Assembly: GCA_022510955.1 (NCBI GenBank)
Contig: JAFLSM010000011.1
Span: 1-56,120 of the forward strand
Reading direction: 5' to 3'
DNA from: Ruminococcus sp.
Lineage (GTDB): Bacteria > Bacillota > Clostridia > Oscillospirales > Acutalibacteraceae
Length of the DNA stretch: 56,120 bases
Shown here: positions 27,899-37,086 of the stretch, in pieces
How the letters are laid out: each line of letters begins with the position of its first letter
Numbering within the stretch: position 1 is the stretch's first letter
Notes under the pieces: generated by a model
Told to the model about the DNA's origin: nothing
Seen by the model: only the letters and a program-made list of their open reading frames with translations
Database searches by the model: none
Translations under genes and position numbers: made by a program

Positions 27899-28941
27899 CA
27901 CTGTTTTCCCTCCCTTGCCACAAGGAGTAGCCGAGCTATTATCTGCTCCATATATATGCGGATATTTACAGAGGTTGTCTTTAAACGCATTTCGGCCTCC
28001 ATAAGCACATCAAGACTCTGCCTTAACGCCTCTGTTGACACACCTACGGTCGCTCTGCGAGCTTTGTCAAGTGCAAAGGCACGATTTCTATATGCAAAGT
28101 CGGACGCAACATCTTTTGGCAGAACACCACATTCGTTTGCGACTCTTATTCTGTATGCATCAACATAGGCATCACACATTGCACGCAAAATATGACTCGG
28201 TTCTTCCTTTTGATAAAAAAGTAAATCAAGGCTGTTGTAAGCATTTTGCCCCTCACCCTTTAACACAGCGTCTGACAAAGCATAAACTCTGGTTTCAAGT
28301 GTTACGGTGGCAAGTTTTTCAATATCTTCGAGTGTAATTTCCTCACTCTTTGTATAGGCTGAAATTTTATCAATTTCATTATGCAGCATATTAAGGTCAT
28401 CACCACAATATGAAATCAGCCTCGCAGCATTAACACGAGAAATCATTTTTCCGTTCTCATTTGCCCATTTTGCTATATATTTTTCAAGCATAGAATGGTT
28501 AAGCTTTTCAAATTCGCAGACAGTTCCTATTTTTTCAGTTTGTTTTAAAAACTTATCATAATCAGTTTTATTCTTTACAGGAATATAAGACGGCATTGAA
28601 ATGATTAAAACTGTTCCCTCATGTTCAGCTGAAATTATGTCAATTAAGCGGATAATAGAGCTCTTGTCCATTTCATCAAAGGCAATGTCTGTTGCCAAAA
28701 CACAGTTGAACTCGCTCATAAAAGGTATCATATGCAATGAAGCAGCAAAGTCATCAAGCTCAAACACACCTGAAAAAATATGATAATTAAAATCAGACGG
28801 ATGCTTTCCTGCCACTGCCTTTGTAAGCATTTCTGTATATTTTTTTACAAACAACTGTTCACTGCCGTATATCAAATAAACAGGCGAAAAATTTTTGTTT
28901 TTTATCTGCTTCTTTAGCTCAGCTTCCGTTATCTTTGGCAT
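27898..28941 (-). CDS. holA: DNA polymerase III subunit delta
   Basis: This clamp-loader subunit opens the beta sliding clamp. The N-terminus (YLIYGSEQLFVKKYTEML) and the HolA layout of an AAA+-like fold without a Walker A motif are recognisable. The helix QKEEPSHILRAM and the C-terminal DVLMEAEMRLKTTSVNIRIYMEQIIARL complete it. The 347-aa length is normal. The start overlaps the end of comEC by 13 nt, the common comEC-holA linkage. Confidence 0.93.
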   Translation of the reverse strand: MPKITEAELKKQIKNKNFSPVYLIYGSEQLFVKKYTEMLTKAVAGKHPSDFNYHIFSGVFELDDFAASLHMIPFMSEFNCVLATDIAFDEMDKSSIIRLIDIISAEHEGTVLIISMPSYIPVKNKTDYDKFLKQTEKIGTVCEFEKLNHSMLEKYIAKWANENGKMISRVNAARLISYCGDDLNMLHNEIDKISAYTKSEEITLEDIEKLATVTLETRVYALSDAVLKGEGQNAYNSLDLLFYQKEEPSHILRAMCDAYVDAYRIRVANECGVLPKDVASDFAYRNRAFALDKARRATVGVSTEALRQSLDVLMEAEMRLKTTSVNIRIYMEQIIARLLLVAREGKQ

Positions 28942-31136
28942 AAAACACCCTCCCTTAAATCAATTATTACATCATTTGTTTCGGCATATATTACATCACT
29001 GCATATTTCAATTAAAGAATTATAATCGCTTTCAAATTTACTGCTTGTGTTTGAATATATCAAGTGCTTGCAATTTATCAAGCTTTCGTTTTTAGGTATT
29101 TCATCAAGTACTAAGAAATCCGCATTTCTGAAATCATCAGGTAATTTTGATATATCTGCACTGCTTGGCACAATAAGCATTGTACCTCCGTTACCGCTTA
29201 CAAGTTGATATACAACATCATCAATACAAAGTACAGTATCTGTTGCATTCTCTGAGAGATTCAGTGTAAACATCATATCATTTCCGAAACTCCTTCTTGT
29301 CTGACCGTCATAGTCAGAAAGCATATCAAAATCTGTACTGCCATTATCATATACTAAAAGGTTTGAACAGTCAAATTCCGATACAAGCTCAAACTGATAG
29401 CGTGCATATTTATTTTTCTGATTTGGAACTATAAGAAAATCAATAATATTATAATCATTAGCAATATCATCTAAAAAACTCTCTGTATTACCTGCACTGC
29501 CACCACAGCACAGTACTGAAACATTGTCATTGCTCTTGACTGTGACAGCAATACCGTTGTTAACGGCATATACAGTTGCACTGACATTATCCTTTGTCAA
29601 CACTATATGTATAAAACATCCTGATATGAACGTTGCAAACGATAACGCAACAGCACATATGGCATATTTAGTTTTACCTTTTATAATATAACCAACTATT
29701 ACAAGAACGATACTTACGGCAATCCATACATAAAAATACGGCTTATTTGAATTGATTGATGAAAAAGGAACATCTGCAAACAAACCAACAACGAATATTA
29801 TATATTTTGACAGCAGACCACATAAAAGGCCAATCGGATATGCCAAAAACTCAAGAAAAGGTATCAAATACAATACACTTGCAAACAGCGAGCATACAAT
29901 TAAAACCTCAACCGCAAGCTGAACAAACAACGACACAAAAAGCACCAACGGTGATACTCTACCGAAATAAATTGTAGAAAAAGGCACAATCCAAATTGAT
30001 GCTGATAATGAGGCGGTAATTAGGGATAGTAACGCTTTTAGTATATTAGATTTTAATGCTAATTTAGAAATAATATAATCATACATCTTACCCGACCAAA
30101 GGATTATTCCTAATGTAGCCGAAAAAGACAGTATAAGTCCAACATCACCCACTGCATATGGATTTGGCAATAGCAAAATCAAGGCTGCAATACCAAGTGA
30201 ATTGACTGCATCTGAGGTTCTCAAAAATATGCCTGCCGAATACGAAATGATTATCATTATGCCCGACCTCACAACTGACGGCGTAAAACCGGTGACAGCC
30301 ATAAAAGCAAAAACAAACGCTGATACTGCAACAAAATGCAGAAATTTACTTTTTGTTAATTTCTTTATCAGAAATAAGCAAAGCGACGCAATAACGGACA
30401 TATGCATACCTGACACAACTATTAAAAATGATGAACCCGTTTTTGTGAAACTGTTGCTTACATTTTGCGGCAACGACAATTTGTCGCCTAAAAGTACTGC
30501 ACTGCACATTGAAGAATAATCGCTTGGCAACAATGTATCAAGTGATGACTTCATCGCCTTGCGTGCAGTGACCGCATAGCTATAAAGTGAAAAATGTTGC
30601 TCGCCTGTGCTTTCAATATGAAAATTATCATCAATATATGTTTTGAAGAAAATACCATCACTCAACAGCGAATTTGTGCTTGCTGCATACACAGTGCAAT
30701 GAACACTCACCATATCAAATTCAGTAATGTTCAAGTCTGTGTAGGAAGTAAATTGTATTTTTAGTTTTTCATCTACACCATCTATTTTTTCGGTTTGAAT
30801 TCTGTATTTGGCATAGTTCTCGGTTTTTATAATCTCATCACAAATATAACCTGTTAGATTTATTTCTTTATAAGAATATTTATCAATCATAGGTTCATAA
30901 TAATAATTCGTATATAGAATTATCGCAAAACTCGCACACATAGCCGTAGCACTTACTATTGCTAATGACCTTCTCAGATTCTTTTTCTTTTTCAAGATTA
31001 AGAACACAATCGACAGCACAGCAAGTGCAAGAGAACCAACAAATATACAAATGACAGTAAGCTGTGAATAAAGATAAAAAACGACCGTAAGAACAGAAAG
31101 GTATGTTAATCCAATCAATCCAAACAGTCGTTTCAT
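28929..31136 (-). CDS. comEC: ComEC/Rec2 family DNA-uptake channel with degenerate hydrolase domain
   Basis: This 735-aa polytopic protein is homologous to the channel that passes single-stranded DNA during transformation. An N-terminal extracellular domain (about 60-185) comes first, then the Competence domain with GSSFLIVVSGMHMSVIA (about 232-248) and several helices to about residue 505. A C-terminal metallo-beta-lactamase-like region follows, but its expected SHxDxDH ligand motif is replaced by PNQKNKYARYQ. Metal catalysis therefore seems lost. The stand-alone hydrolase at 2061-2996 has the intact motif. Confidence 0.9.
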   Translation of the reverse strand: MKRLFGLIGLTYLSVLTVVFYLYSQLTVICIFVGSLALAVLSIVFLILKKKKNLRRSLAIVSATAMCASFAIILYTNYYYEPMIDKYSYKEINLTGYICDEIIKTENYAKYRIQTEKIDGVDEKLKIQFTSYTDLNITEFDMVSVHCTVYAASTNSLLSDGIFFKTYIDDNFHIESTGEQHFSLYSYAVTARKAMKSSLDTLLPSDYSSMCSAVLLGDKLSLPQNVSNSFTKTGSSFLIVVSGMHMSVIASLCLFLIKKLTKSKFLHFVAVSAFVFAFMAVTGFTPSVVRSGIMIIISYSAGIFLRTSDAVNSLGIAALILLLPNPYAVGDVGLILSFSATLGIILWSGKMYDYIISKLALKSNILKALLSLITASLSASIWIVPFSTIYFGRVSPLVLFVSLFVQLAVEVLIVCSLFASVLYLIPFLEFLAYPIGLLCGLLSKYIIFVVGLFADVPFSSINSNKPYFYVWIAVSIVLVIVGYIIKGKTKYAICAVALSFATFISGCFIHIVLTKDNVSATVYAVNNGIAVTVKSNDNVSVLCCGGSAGNTESFLDDIANDYNIIDFLIVPNQKNKYARYQFELVSEFDCSNLLVYDNGSTDFDMLSDYDGQTRRSFGNDMMFTLNLSENATDTVLCIDDVVYQLVSGNGGTMLIVPSSADISKLPDDFRNADFLVLDEIPKNESLINCKHLIYSNTSSKFESDYNSLIEICSDVIYAETNDVIIDLREGVLCQR

Positions 31137-31147
31137 AATAATCTCCG

Positions 31148-31684
31148 TTACTTGAAGAACAGCGGAAGTTCATCAAGAAAATAAATATCATCTCTGTCCT
31201 TTGCATCGCCCTCAGCAAGTACAGCAGCCTTGCCGACAATTTGTGCTCCGGTCTGTTCCACAAGCTTTTCAAGCGCATTAAGGCTTTGACCTGTTGAAAT
31301 TACATCATCAACAATCAATACCCTCTTACCCTTTAAAAACTCAACATCGCCCTCGCCAAAATAAAGTTTTTGTTCATTTTCGGTGGTAATTGAATTTACA
31401 TTGACCGAGATTGGGTTGCGCATATAAACCTTAACGCCCTTGCGTGCAACAACATAGTTGCGACAACCCTGGCGGGCAACCTCATAGCAAAGCGGGATTC
31501 CCTTTGCCTCTGCTGTAACTACAACATCATGCTTAGGGCAAATCTTTAAAAGCTCTGTTGCAGCCTTTTCGGTAATTTCAACATCACCGAACATAATGAA
31601 TGCCGCAATGTCAAGATTGTCGTTTACAGGAAACCTCTCAAGCTCACGCTCAAGACCTGCTATTTTCATCTTATATGTATCCAT
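31148..31684 (-). CDS. Adenine phosphoribosyltransferase-like protein
   Basis: This type I phosphoribosyltransferase has the PRPP-binding loop VLIVDDVISTGQS (about 122-134). The 178-aa length is close to Apt, and relatives in Clostridia are usually annotated as phosphoribosyltransferase family; adenine as substrate is likely but not proven. AAGGAGT precedes the ATG at 31684, and the upstream in-frame extension is an artefact of the HIT gene. It lies 11 nt after the HIT gene in an operon that continues into comEC. Confidence 0.8.
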   Translation of the reverse strand: MDTYKMKIAGLERELERFPVNDNLDIAAFIMFGDVEITEKAATELLKICPKHDVVVTAEAKGIPLCYEVARQGCRNYVVARKGVKVYMRNPISVNVNSITTENEQKLYFGEGDVEFLKGKRVLIVDDVISTGQSLNALEKLVEQTGAQIVGKAAVLAEGDAKDRDDIYFLDELPLFFK

Positions 31685-31694
31685 TTTGTACTCC

Positions 31695-32048
31695 TTAGCA
31701 CATTTGTTTGGCAAGCTTTTTGCCTCCGAGAATATGGAAGTGCAGGTGCTTAACGGTCTGACAACCATCATCGCCACAGTTGTTTACAATACGATAGCCG
31801 TTACCAAGGTTAAGCTTTTCAGCAATCTCAGAAATTTTTGTGAAAATATGAGCAACATAATCAACATTGCTTTCGTCAATCGCATTGGCACAACAAATAT
31901 GCTGTTTCGGAACAACAAGCACATGAACAGGAGCCTGTGGCTCAAGGTCATAGAATGCAAGAATTTTATCGTCCTCATACACCTTTTTTGACGGAATTGA
32001 ACCGTCAACTATTTTGCAAAAAATACAATCTGACATTTTAAATTTCAT
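31695..32048 (-). CDS. HIT-family (HinT-like) nucleotide phosphoramidase
   Basis: This small cytosolic nucleotide hydrolase carries the histidine triad HLHFHILGG near the C-terminus and the early DCIFCKIVDGSIPSKKVYEDD. The zinc-type Cys pair (CIFC) is present. The start could be 32048 (MKFKMSD; 117 aa), which is the ATG conserved at the end of the pseudoknot leader, or 32036 (MSDCIFCK), the more family-like N-terminus. It is the first gene of the HIT-PRTase-comEC-holA-rnmV run and lies behind the structured leader. Confidence 0.9.
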   Translation of the reverse strand: MKFKMSDCIFCKIVDGSIPSKKVYEDDKILAFYDLEPQAPVHVLVVPKQHICCANAIDESNVDYVAHIFTKISEIAEKLNLGNGYRIVNNCGDDGCQTVKHLHFHILGGKKLAKQMC

Positions 32049-32221
32049 AGCCTTTCCGCCCACAAACATAAGTTTAAAATTCCTACAACCTTATCGTGGG
32101 CGGATAAGGCGTAAATGGAAATTCAGCCATCGCTCGTTGCCGCTTGCGGCAAACTGAGCGGGCAATATATCTTCGATAATAACAAGTTATAAAATCCGGA
32201 TTAGTGTAATTTTCACACTAA
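32049..32221 (-). promoter_or_regulatory. Structured pseudoknot leader, copy 1 (upstream of the HIT gene)
   Basis: In mRNA sense a first hairpin TTAGTGT/ACACTAA (32201-32221) is followed by a large stem with TTGCCGC-AA-GCGGCAA. Then a stem CCTTATC/GATAAGG (32103-32109, 32089-32095) has loop CGCCCAC (32096-32102), which is complementary to GTGGGCGG at 32056-32063. That strand touches the GGAAAGG ribosome binding region 8 nt from the start codon. Copy 2 precedes ilvA. It matches no riboswitch class I know. Confidence 0.7.
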
Positions 32222-32295
32222 TCTCTCCAAACGCCTCTTTAGGCAAAAATACATCTTAAACACTATTTTACAACTTAGTTAAACACTCGTCAATA
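32222..32295. other. Gap between plsY and the HIT leader
   Basis: This short AT-rich gap holds GCCTAAAGAGGC, a small stem that may mark the end of plsY. The promoter for the HIT operon should lie here; I could not place boxes with confidence. Confidence 0.35.
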
Positions 32296-33021
32296 TTATT
32301 TCTTTTTATCAGTGATTTTCTTTTCTTCACCACGCATAAGTCTGCCGATATTTTCCTTGTGTTTTACAATTACGAATACACCTATAATCAGTGTCGCAAC
32401 AGTTGACATAATCACATAAGCAAGTGAATAACCGCCATTAAGATAGTCAAACACAAAGGTCATAAGAAATGTAAAAGGTGCATACAGCACAGCGGCAGTA
32501 ATGCTTGAAATTGAGATAATTTTAGTGCAGATAAACACAATAAGGAAAGCTGCGATAATGCAAATAAAAACTCTCCAATCCTCGGTTGCGATAAGAGCAG
32601 CTGCGGTAACAACTCCCTTACCGCCCTTGAAGTGAAAATAGATTGGATATGAATGACCGAGAATACAAAATACGCCTGCAATGTACTTGCCGCAGTTGAT
32701 AAGCTCATTTGCGAAGATTGCGTCTTGCGAACCTAAAATCTGAGTTGCAAATGAAAAAATAAATCCGCCTATAAGCACTGCAATAACACATTTTAGTGCA
32801 TCACACACAATGGTAACAATAGCAGGCACCTTACCTACACAACGCAAAACATTTGTAAAGCCTGCATTACCACTGCCCATCTGTCTTATGTCACTTTTTC
32901 CTTTGGTGACAATTCTCGTCACAAGGACAGCTGTATTGATACTTCCAAGAAGATAAGCAATAACGGCAGAGAGCAAAATCATCCACCAACAGTTTGATAT
33001 TACCGAAAATACAAGTTCCAT
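32296..33021 (-). CDS. plsY: Glycerol-3-phosphate acyltransferase PlsY
   Basis: PlsY is a membrane acyltransferase that uses acyl-phosphate to acylate glycerol-3-phosphate, the first step of phospholipid synthesis. The motifs YLLGSINTAVLV (about 24-35), GSGNAGFTNVLR (about 49-60) and HSYPIYFHFKGGKGV (about 123-137) are intact. The length is 241 aa with a charged tail. Its ATG overlaps the der stop as TAATG, so der-plsY is one operon. Confidence 0.95.
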   Translation of the reverse strand: MELVFSVISNCWWMILLSAVIAYLLGSINTAVLVTRIVTKGKSDIRQMGSGNAGFTNVLRCVGKVPAIVTIVCDALKCVIAVLIGGFIFSFATQILGSQDAIFANELINCGKYIAGVFCILGHSYPIYFHFKGGKGVVTAAALIATEDWRVFICIIAAFLIVFICTKIISISSITAAVLYAPFTFLMTFVFDYLNGGYSLAYVIMSTVATLIIGVFVIVKHKENIGRLMRGEEKKITDKKK

Positions 33022-34343
33022 TACTTTTCCCCTCTCTCTCTTATAACAATTTTTACCGGAGTTCCCTCGAGAGCAAAGGTCTCTCTAATTCTATTTTCAA
33101 GATAACGCTGATATGAAAAATGGAAAAGCTGTGCATTGTTACAGAAGAAAACAAAAGTAGGAGGCTTTACCGATGCCTGTGTCATATAGAAAATTTTAAG
33201 TCGCTTACCCTTGTCTGACGGTGGCTGAACTCGTGTTGTAGCCTGTGCCAGAAGCTCGTTTAGCATACCGGTTGTAATTCTGCGGTTTGCCGCCTCATTA
33301 CTTAAAACAATACACTCAAACAGCTTGTCAATTCTCAGTCCTGTTTTTGCAGAAATAAACACCTTTGGAGCGTATGACATAAAGGCAAAATCTGTATCAA
33401 GCTTTTTCTTGAATTCCTGCATTGTCTTATCATTCTTCTCGATTGCGTCCCACTTGTTGACAGCCAGAATACACGCTCTTCCTGCATCATGGGCAAGGCC
33501 GGCAACTTTTGTATCCTGCTCGGTAACACCGACTGAGGCATCAATCATAATAACACACACATCACTGCGTTCAATAGCCATTTTTGCACGCAGAATACTG
33601 TACTTTTCAATATTATCATAAATTTTACTCTGACGGCGCAGTCCTGCTGTGTCGGTAAAATTAAACTTGCCGAACTTGTTTTCAACAAGAGTATCAATAG
33701 TATCTCTTGTTGTACCTGCAATATCAGAAACAATACATCTTTCTTCATTTGTAATCTTGTTTACAAGAGATGATTTACCTGCATTTGGCTTGCCTATTAC
33801 AGCAACATTGATAATTGTTTCGTCCTCCTCCATAGAGTAGTCAAAGTCAATACATTCAAATGCTCTGTCAAGCAAATCACCTGTGCCGTGTCCGTGAACA
33901 GCAGAAACCTGTACAGGGTCACCCAGCCCAAGATTGTAAAACTCATAAAAATTTGCATCAGGCTCACCGACACCGTCGCACTTGTTTACGCAAAGCACAA
34001 CAGGCTTGCCTGATTTTTGAAGCATCTGTGCAACATCCATATCTGTTGCCACAAGTCCGCTTTTTAGGTCTGTAACAAGAATAATAGCATTTGCTGTGTC
34101 AATGGCAAGCTGTGCCTGACGACGCATTTGAACAAGAATTACATCATCAGATTTTGGTTCTATACCACCTGTGTCAACCACAAATGCTGATTTTCCGCAC
34201 CATTCAATGTCGCCGTAAATTCTGTCACGAGTAACACCAGGGGTATCATCAACTATTGAAAGACGCTGTCCGATAAGCTTATTGAAAAGCGTTGACTTGC
34301 CGACATTTGGTCTGCCGACTATTGCTATTACGGGTTTATTCAT
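33021..34343 (-). CDS. der: Ribosome-assembly GTPase Der (EngA)
   Basis: Der has two tandem GTPase domains and a KH-like C-terminal domain and acts in 50S maturation. Domain 1 starts VIAIVGRPNVGKSTLFNKL. Domain 2 has IGKPNAGKSSLVN near residue 180, followed by NKWD. A KH-like tail follows from about 350. The 440-aa length is normal. The ATG at 34343 has AAGGAG 9 nt upstream, and the in-frame extension to 34385 is not family-like. Confidence 0.97.
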   Translation of the reverse strand: MNKPVIAIVGRPNVGKSTLFNKLIGQRLSIVDDTPGVTRDRIYGDIEWCGKSAFVVDTGGIEPKSDDVILVQMRRQAQLAIDTANAIILVTDLKSGLVATDMDVAQMLQKSGKPVVLCVNKCDGVGEPDANFYEFYNLGLGDPVQVSAVHGHGTGDLLDRAFECIDFDYSMEEDETIINVAVIGKPNAGKSSLVNKITNEERCIVSDIAGTTRDTIDTLVENKFGKFNFTDTAGLRRQSKIYDNIEKYSILRAKMAIERSDVCVIMIDASVGVTEQDTKVAGLAHDAGRACILAVNKWDAIEKNDKTMQEFKKKLDTDFAFMSYAPKVFISAKTGLRIDKLFECIVLSNEAANRRITTGMLNELLAQATTRVQPPSDKGKRLKIFYMTQASVKPPTFVFFCNNAQLFHFSYQRYLENRIRETFALEGTPVKIVIRERGEK

Positions 34344-34477
34344 ATACCTAAACTCCTTTTTATTAGAGTTGAACTCACCGTTCATTATTTTTCGATTATT
34401 ATTTTACACAAAAGACACAGAATAATCAATATTCTTTATCATCACAATATAAATTTATTTATCTAAAAAGCATCCGG

Positions 34478-34560
34478 GGGGGCTGCACCTATCCGAGCAG
34501 AAAGCACCATATAAAAACACCCTTTTGTGCCAGACTGTTTCCGTGCAGTTTCCTATAAAT
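34478..34560 (-). repeat. Terminator-associated three-hairpin repeat, copy C
   Basis: On the minus strand the copy begins TTTATAGGAAACTGC directly after the T-run of the rpmF terminator. Hairpin 1 (ACTG...CAGT) and hairpin 3 (CTGC...GCAG) keep the CGGAAA and CGGATAG loops. The copy ends about 135 nt before der. This is the copy most like A. Confidence 0.7.
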
Positions 34561-34590
34561 AAAAAAACAAAAGGGCAACCAAGGTTGCCC
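34561..34590 (-). terminator. Terminator of yceD-rpmF
   Basis: GGGCAACC-TT-GGTTGCCC (34573-34590) is followed on the minus strand by TTTTGTTTTTTT. Repeat copy C follows directly. Confidence 0.85.
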
Positions 34591-34609
34591 AAAATGTTTT
34601 GTAAATTAA

Positions 34610-34795
34610 TCACTCTGCGTCTTTAGCTATAACCTGTCTGCCGTTATACATACCGCAGTTACCGCAAGCTCTGTGAGCTGCCTTATATTCGCCGCAGTTT
34701 GGACATACAACAAGTGTTGGTGCGTTAAGCTTCCATACTGTTGAACGTCTTGAACTCTTTCTTGCGTGTGATGTTTTTCTCTTTGGTACTGCCAT
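34610..34795 (-). CDS. rpmF: 50S ribosomal protein L32
   Basis: This 61-aa ribosomal protein begins MAVPKRKTSHARKSSRRS and has the zinc-binding pairs CPNC and CGNC. The ATG at 34795 has GGAGG upstream; the longer in-frame extension overlaps yceD and is spurious. The yceD-rpmF pair is the conserved bacterial order. Confidence 0.97.
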   Translation of the reverse strand: MAVPKRKTSHARKSSRRSTVWKLNAPTLVVCPNCGEYKAAHRACGNCGMYNGRQVIAKDAE

Positions 34796-34817
34796 TACAA
34801 AGACCTCCTTATTTATA

Positions 34818-35312
34818 TTAATCCATAAGTTGTTTAAGTATCTCAAGCCTTGGGTCAATTTGTTGCTTGTTACAGGAGCACTCACCAACATTCAGGTTTT
34901 GTCCGCAAACAAAGCACAAGCCCTTGCAGTCACTTTTACAAAGATTTTTTTGAGGAAGTGAAAGCAATACATCAGAAATAACAATTTCATCAAGCTCGAG
35001 TATAAAATCAGGTGTTTCAATATAATCGTCGTTGCCGTCATCAACTAAGGTCTGAGCTAAATTATGGGTAAATACCATATTCATTTTCTTTGTAAATTCA
35101 TTTGAGCATCTGTCACAATTACGAGTATAATCAAATGCCACATTAAGCTCAAGACTTACAAGGCTTGCTCTGTTCCTTGCTGTTGCGGTAACATCAAGCG
35201 GAGTCTTGAATGGAAAAACGCCGTCAATGTCAATATCTGCAATATCAAGCTCGTAATTAACTTGTTTTTCTTCGCCCTCATTTTGAAAGACTGATTTAAG
35301 TTCAAAAAGCAT
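34818..35312 (-). CDS. YceD/DUF177 family 23S rRNA accumulation protein
   Basis: This 164-aa DUF177 protein is encoded next to rpmF, as in most bacteria; the family is needed for normal 23S rRNA levels. It has NCDRCSNEF (about 69-77) and the C-terminal cysteine cluster LCKSDCKGLCFVCGQNLN typical of the group. The ATG at 35312 has GAGGTG upstream; the 25-residue in-frame extension lacks similarity to the family start (MLFELK). Confidence 0.88.
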   Translation of the reverse strand: MLFELKSVFQNEGEEKQVNYELDIADIDIDGVFPFKTPLDVTATARNRASLVSLELNVAFDYTRNCDRCSNEFTKKMNMVFTHNLAQTLVDDGNDDYIETPDFILELDEIVISDVLLSLPQKNLCKSDCKGLCFVCGQNLNVGECSCNKQQIDPRLEILKQLMD

Positions 35313-35486
35313 GATCGCACCTCTTGACCGCATAACGCATATTAAAACGCTGTCTAATATTATACAAAAGGATTCTTCCTTTGTCAACTGAAAAATATCA
35401 TAAATTATGTAATATTTTTAAGAAAAATATCATCTAAAACAGATAATATTCTAATATAGAATATTAAAGTAATATCCGCTTATGAA

Positions 35487-35858
35487 TTATACCTCTGCAA
35501 TAACCTCAACCTCAACCAAAACATCCTTTGGAAGCTGTTTTACTGCAACGCAGGAACGAGCAGGTTTTTCTGTAAAATACTTTCCGTAAACACCGTTAAA
35601 AGCAGCGAAATCCTCCATATTTTTGAGAAAACATACTGTCTTTACAGCCTTTTCAAGTGATGTGCCGGCAGCCTCAAGAACATTTTTAAGGTTTGTGCAA
35701 ACCTGTTCTGTCTGCTCCTCGATTGTTGTTGTCTCAACATTGCCTGACTGCGGATTAATAGCAATCTGACCTGATGTAAACACCAAGCCATTAACCTTTA
35801 CAGCCTGTGAATACGGGCCGATTGCGTCCGGTGCATTTTTTGTATAAATCTTTTCCAT
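35487..35858 (-). CDS. ridA: RidA family enamine/imine deaminase
   Basis: RidA hydrolyses the reactive 2-aminoacrylate and related enamines released by PLP enzymes such as threonine dehydratase. The protein has the family pattern NAPDAIGPYSQAVKVNGLVFTSGQIAINP and a late RSCVAVKQLPKDVLVEVEVIA with the catalytic Arg. The length is 123 aa. The ATG at 35858 has GGAGG upstream. It lies 34 nt downstream of ilvA, its functional partner. Confidence 0.95.
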   Translation of the reverse strand: MEKIYTKNAPDAIGPYSQAVKVNGLVFTSGQIAINPQSGNVETTTIEEQTEQVCTNLKNVLEAAGTSLEKAVKTVCFLKNMEDFAAFNGVYGKYFTEKPARSCVAVKQLPKDVLVEVEVIAEV

Positions 35859-35892
35859 TATAAATACCTCCATTTTTACAAATAAATATGCA

Positions 35893-37086
35893 TTATATAA
35901 GTTTAAATCCTGCTCCTATAAGAGCATCGGTAATTTCCTTTACATGATTAAAGTCACGAGTTTCAAGAACAATTCTCAAGTAACAGCCTGTAACATCACT
36001 GCCCTCACTCGCCCTTTCGTGATGAACAGAGATAACATTTCCGCCTCTTTCGGCAATAATTTTTGAAACAGCAAGAAGCTGACCGGGCTTATCCTGAAGT
36101 TCAACACAAATTGTCTGCTGTCTGCCTGTCATCAAAAGACCACGCTTGATAACACGGGAAAGAATTGTTACATCAATATTACCACCTGACACAACGCAAA
36201 CAACCTTTTTGCCTTTGAGAGGCAGTTTGTTGAACATTACGGCAGCAACAGGAGCTGCACCCGCACCCTCTGCAATCATCTTTTGACTTTCAATAAGCTG
36301 TAAAATTGCAGACGAAATCTCGTCATCAGTCACGGTAACAATTTCGTCAACATATTTTTTTACCAGTTCAAAAGTATGTTCACCCGGTTCCTTAACCTGA
36401 ATACCGTCAGCAATAGTAGAAACATTATCAAGATGTACAGCCTCGCCCTTTTTAACAGACTCATACATTGAAGGGGCACCCTCCGCCTGCACTCCATATA
36501 CCTTGATGTTAGGGTTAAGATTTTTAATTGCACAAGCAACGCCTGAGATAAGACCGCCGCCGCCGATTGCACACACAACAGCATCAACATCAGGCATTTC
36601 GTCAAGAATTTCAATTCCGATTGTACCCTGACCTGCAATTACATTTTCATCATCGAACGGATGAATAAATGTGTAGTTATGTTCGTCACGCTGTCTTAAA
36701 GCTTCGGCATATGCATCATCATAAACGCCCTTTACCATACAAACATCGGCACCATAGTTTTTAGTTGCCTCAACCTTTGATATAGGTGCACCGTCAGGCA
36801 GACAAATGATTGACTTTATGCCGTACTTTGTTGCGGCAAGAGCCACACCCTGTGCGTGATTACCCGCAGAGCAGGCAATTACTCCCTTGGCTTTTTCTTC
36901 ATCTGAGAGCTGCGAAATTTTATAACCTGAACCCCTTACCTTAAATGAACCTGTATTCTGCAAATTCTCAGGCTTGAGGTAAACCTCGCATTCAGAAGAA
37001 ATTTTTGAAGCCCTTACAATGTGGGTCGGTCTGATTACATCTTTTAATACATACGATGCATGATAGATTTTATCAAGTGTTAGCAT
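35893..37086 (-). CDS. ilvA: Threonine ammonia-lyase with ACT domain
   Basis: This PLP enzyme deaminates threonine (and serine) to 2-oxobutyrate, feeding isoleucine synthesis or fermentation. The PLP lysine lies in NTGSFKVRGSGYK (about 44-56), the phosphate-binding loop reads IGGGGLISG, and a single C-terminal ACT domain occupies about 325-397. At 397 aa it matches the short, TdcB-like/IlvA type with one ACT domain. The start at 37086 lies 19 nt after the end of the pseudoknot strand of leader copy 2. Confidence 0.94.
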   Translation of the reverse strand: MLTLDKIYHASYVLKDVIRPTHIVRASKISSECEVYLKPENLQNTGSFKVRGSGYKISQLSDEEKAKGVIACSAGNHAQGVALAATKYGIKSIICLPDGAPISKVEATKNYGADVCMVKGVYDDAYAEALRQRDEHNYTFIHPFDDENVIAGQGTIGIEILDEMPDVDAVVCAIGGGGLISGVACAIKNLNPNIKVYGVQAEGAPSMYESVKKGEAVHLDNVSTIADGIQVKEPGEHTFELVKKYVDEIVTVTDDEISSAILQLIESQKMIAEGAGAAPVAAVMFNKLPLKGKKVVCVVSGGNIDVTILSRVIKRGLLMTGRQQTICVELQDKPGQLLAVSKIIAERGGNVISVHHERASEGSDVTGCYLRIVLETRDFNHVKEITDALIGAGFKLI

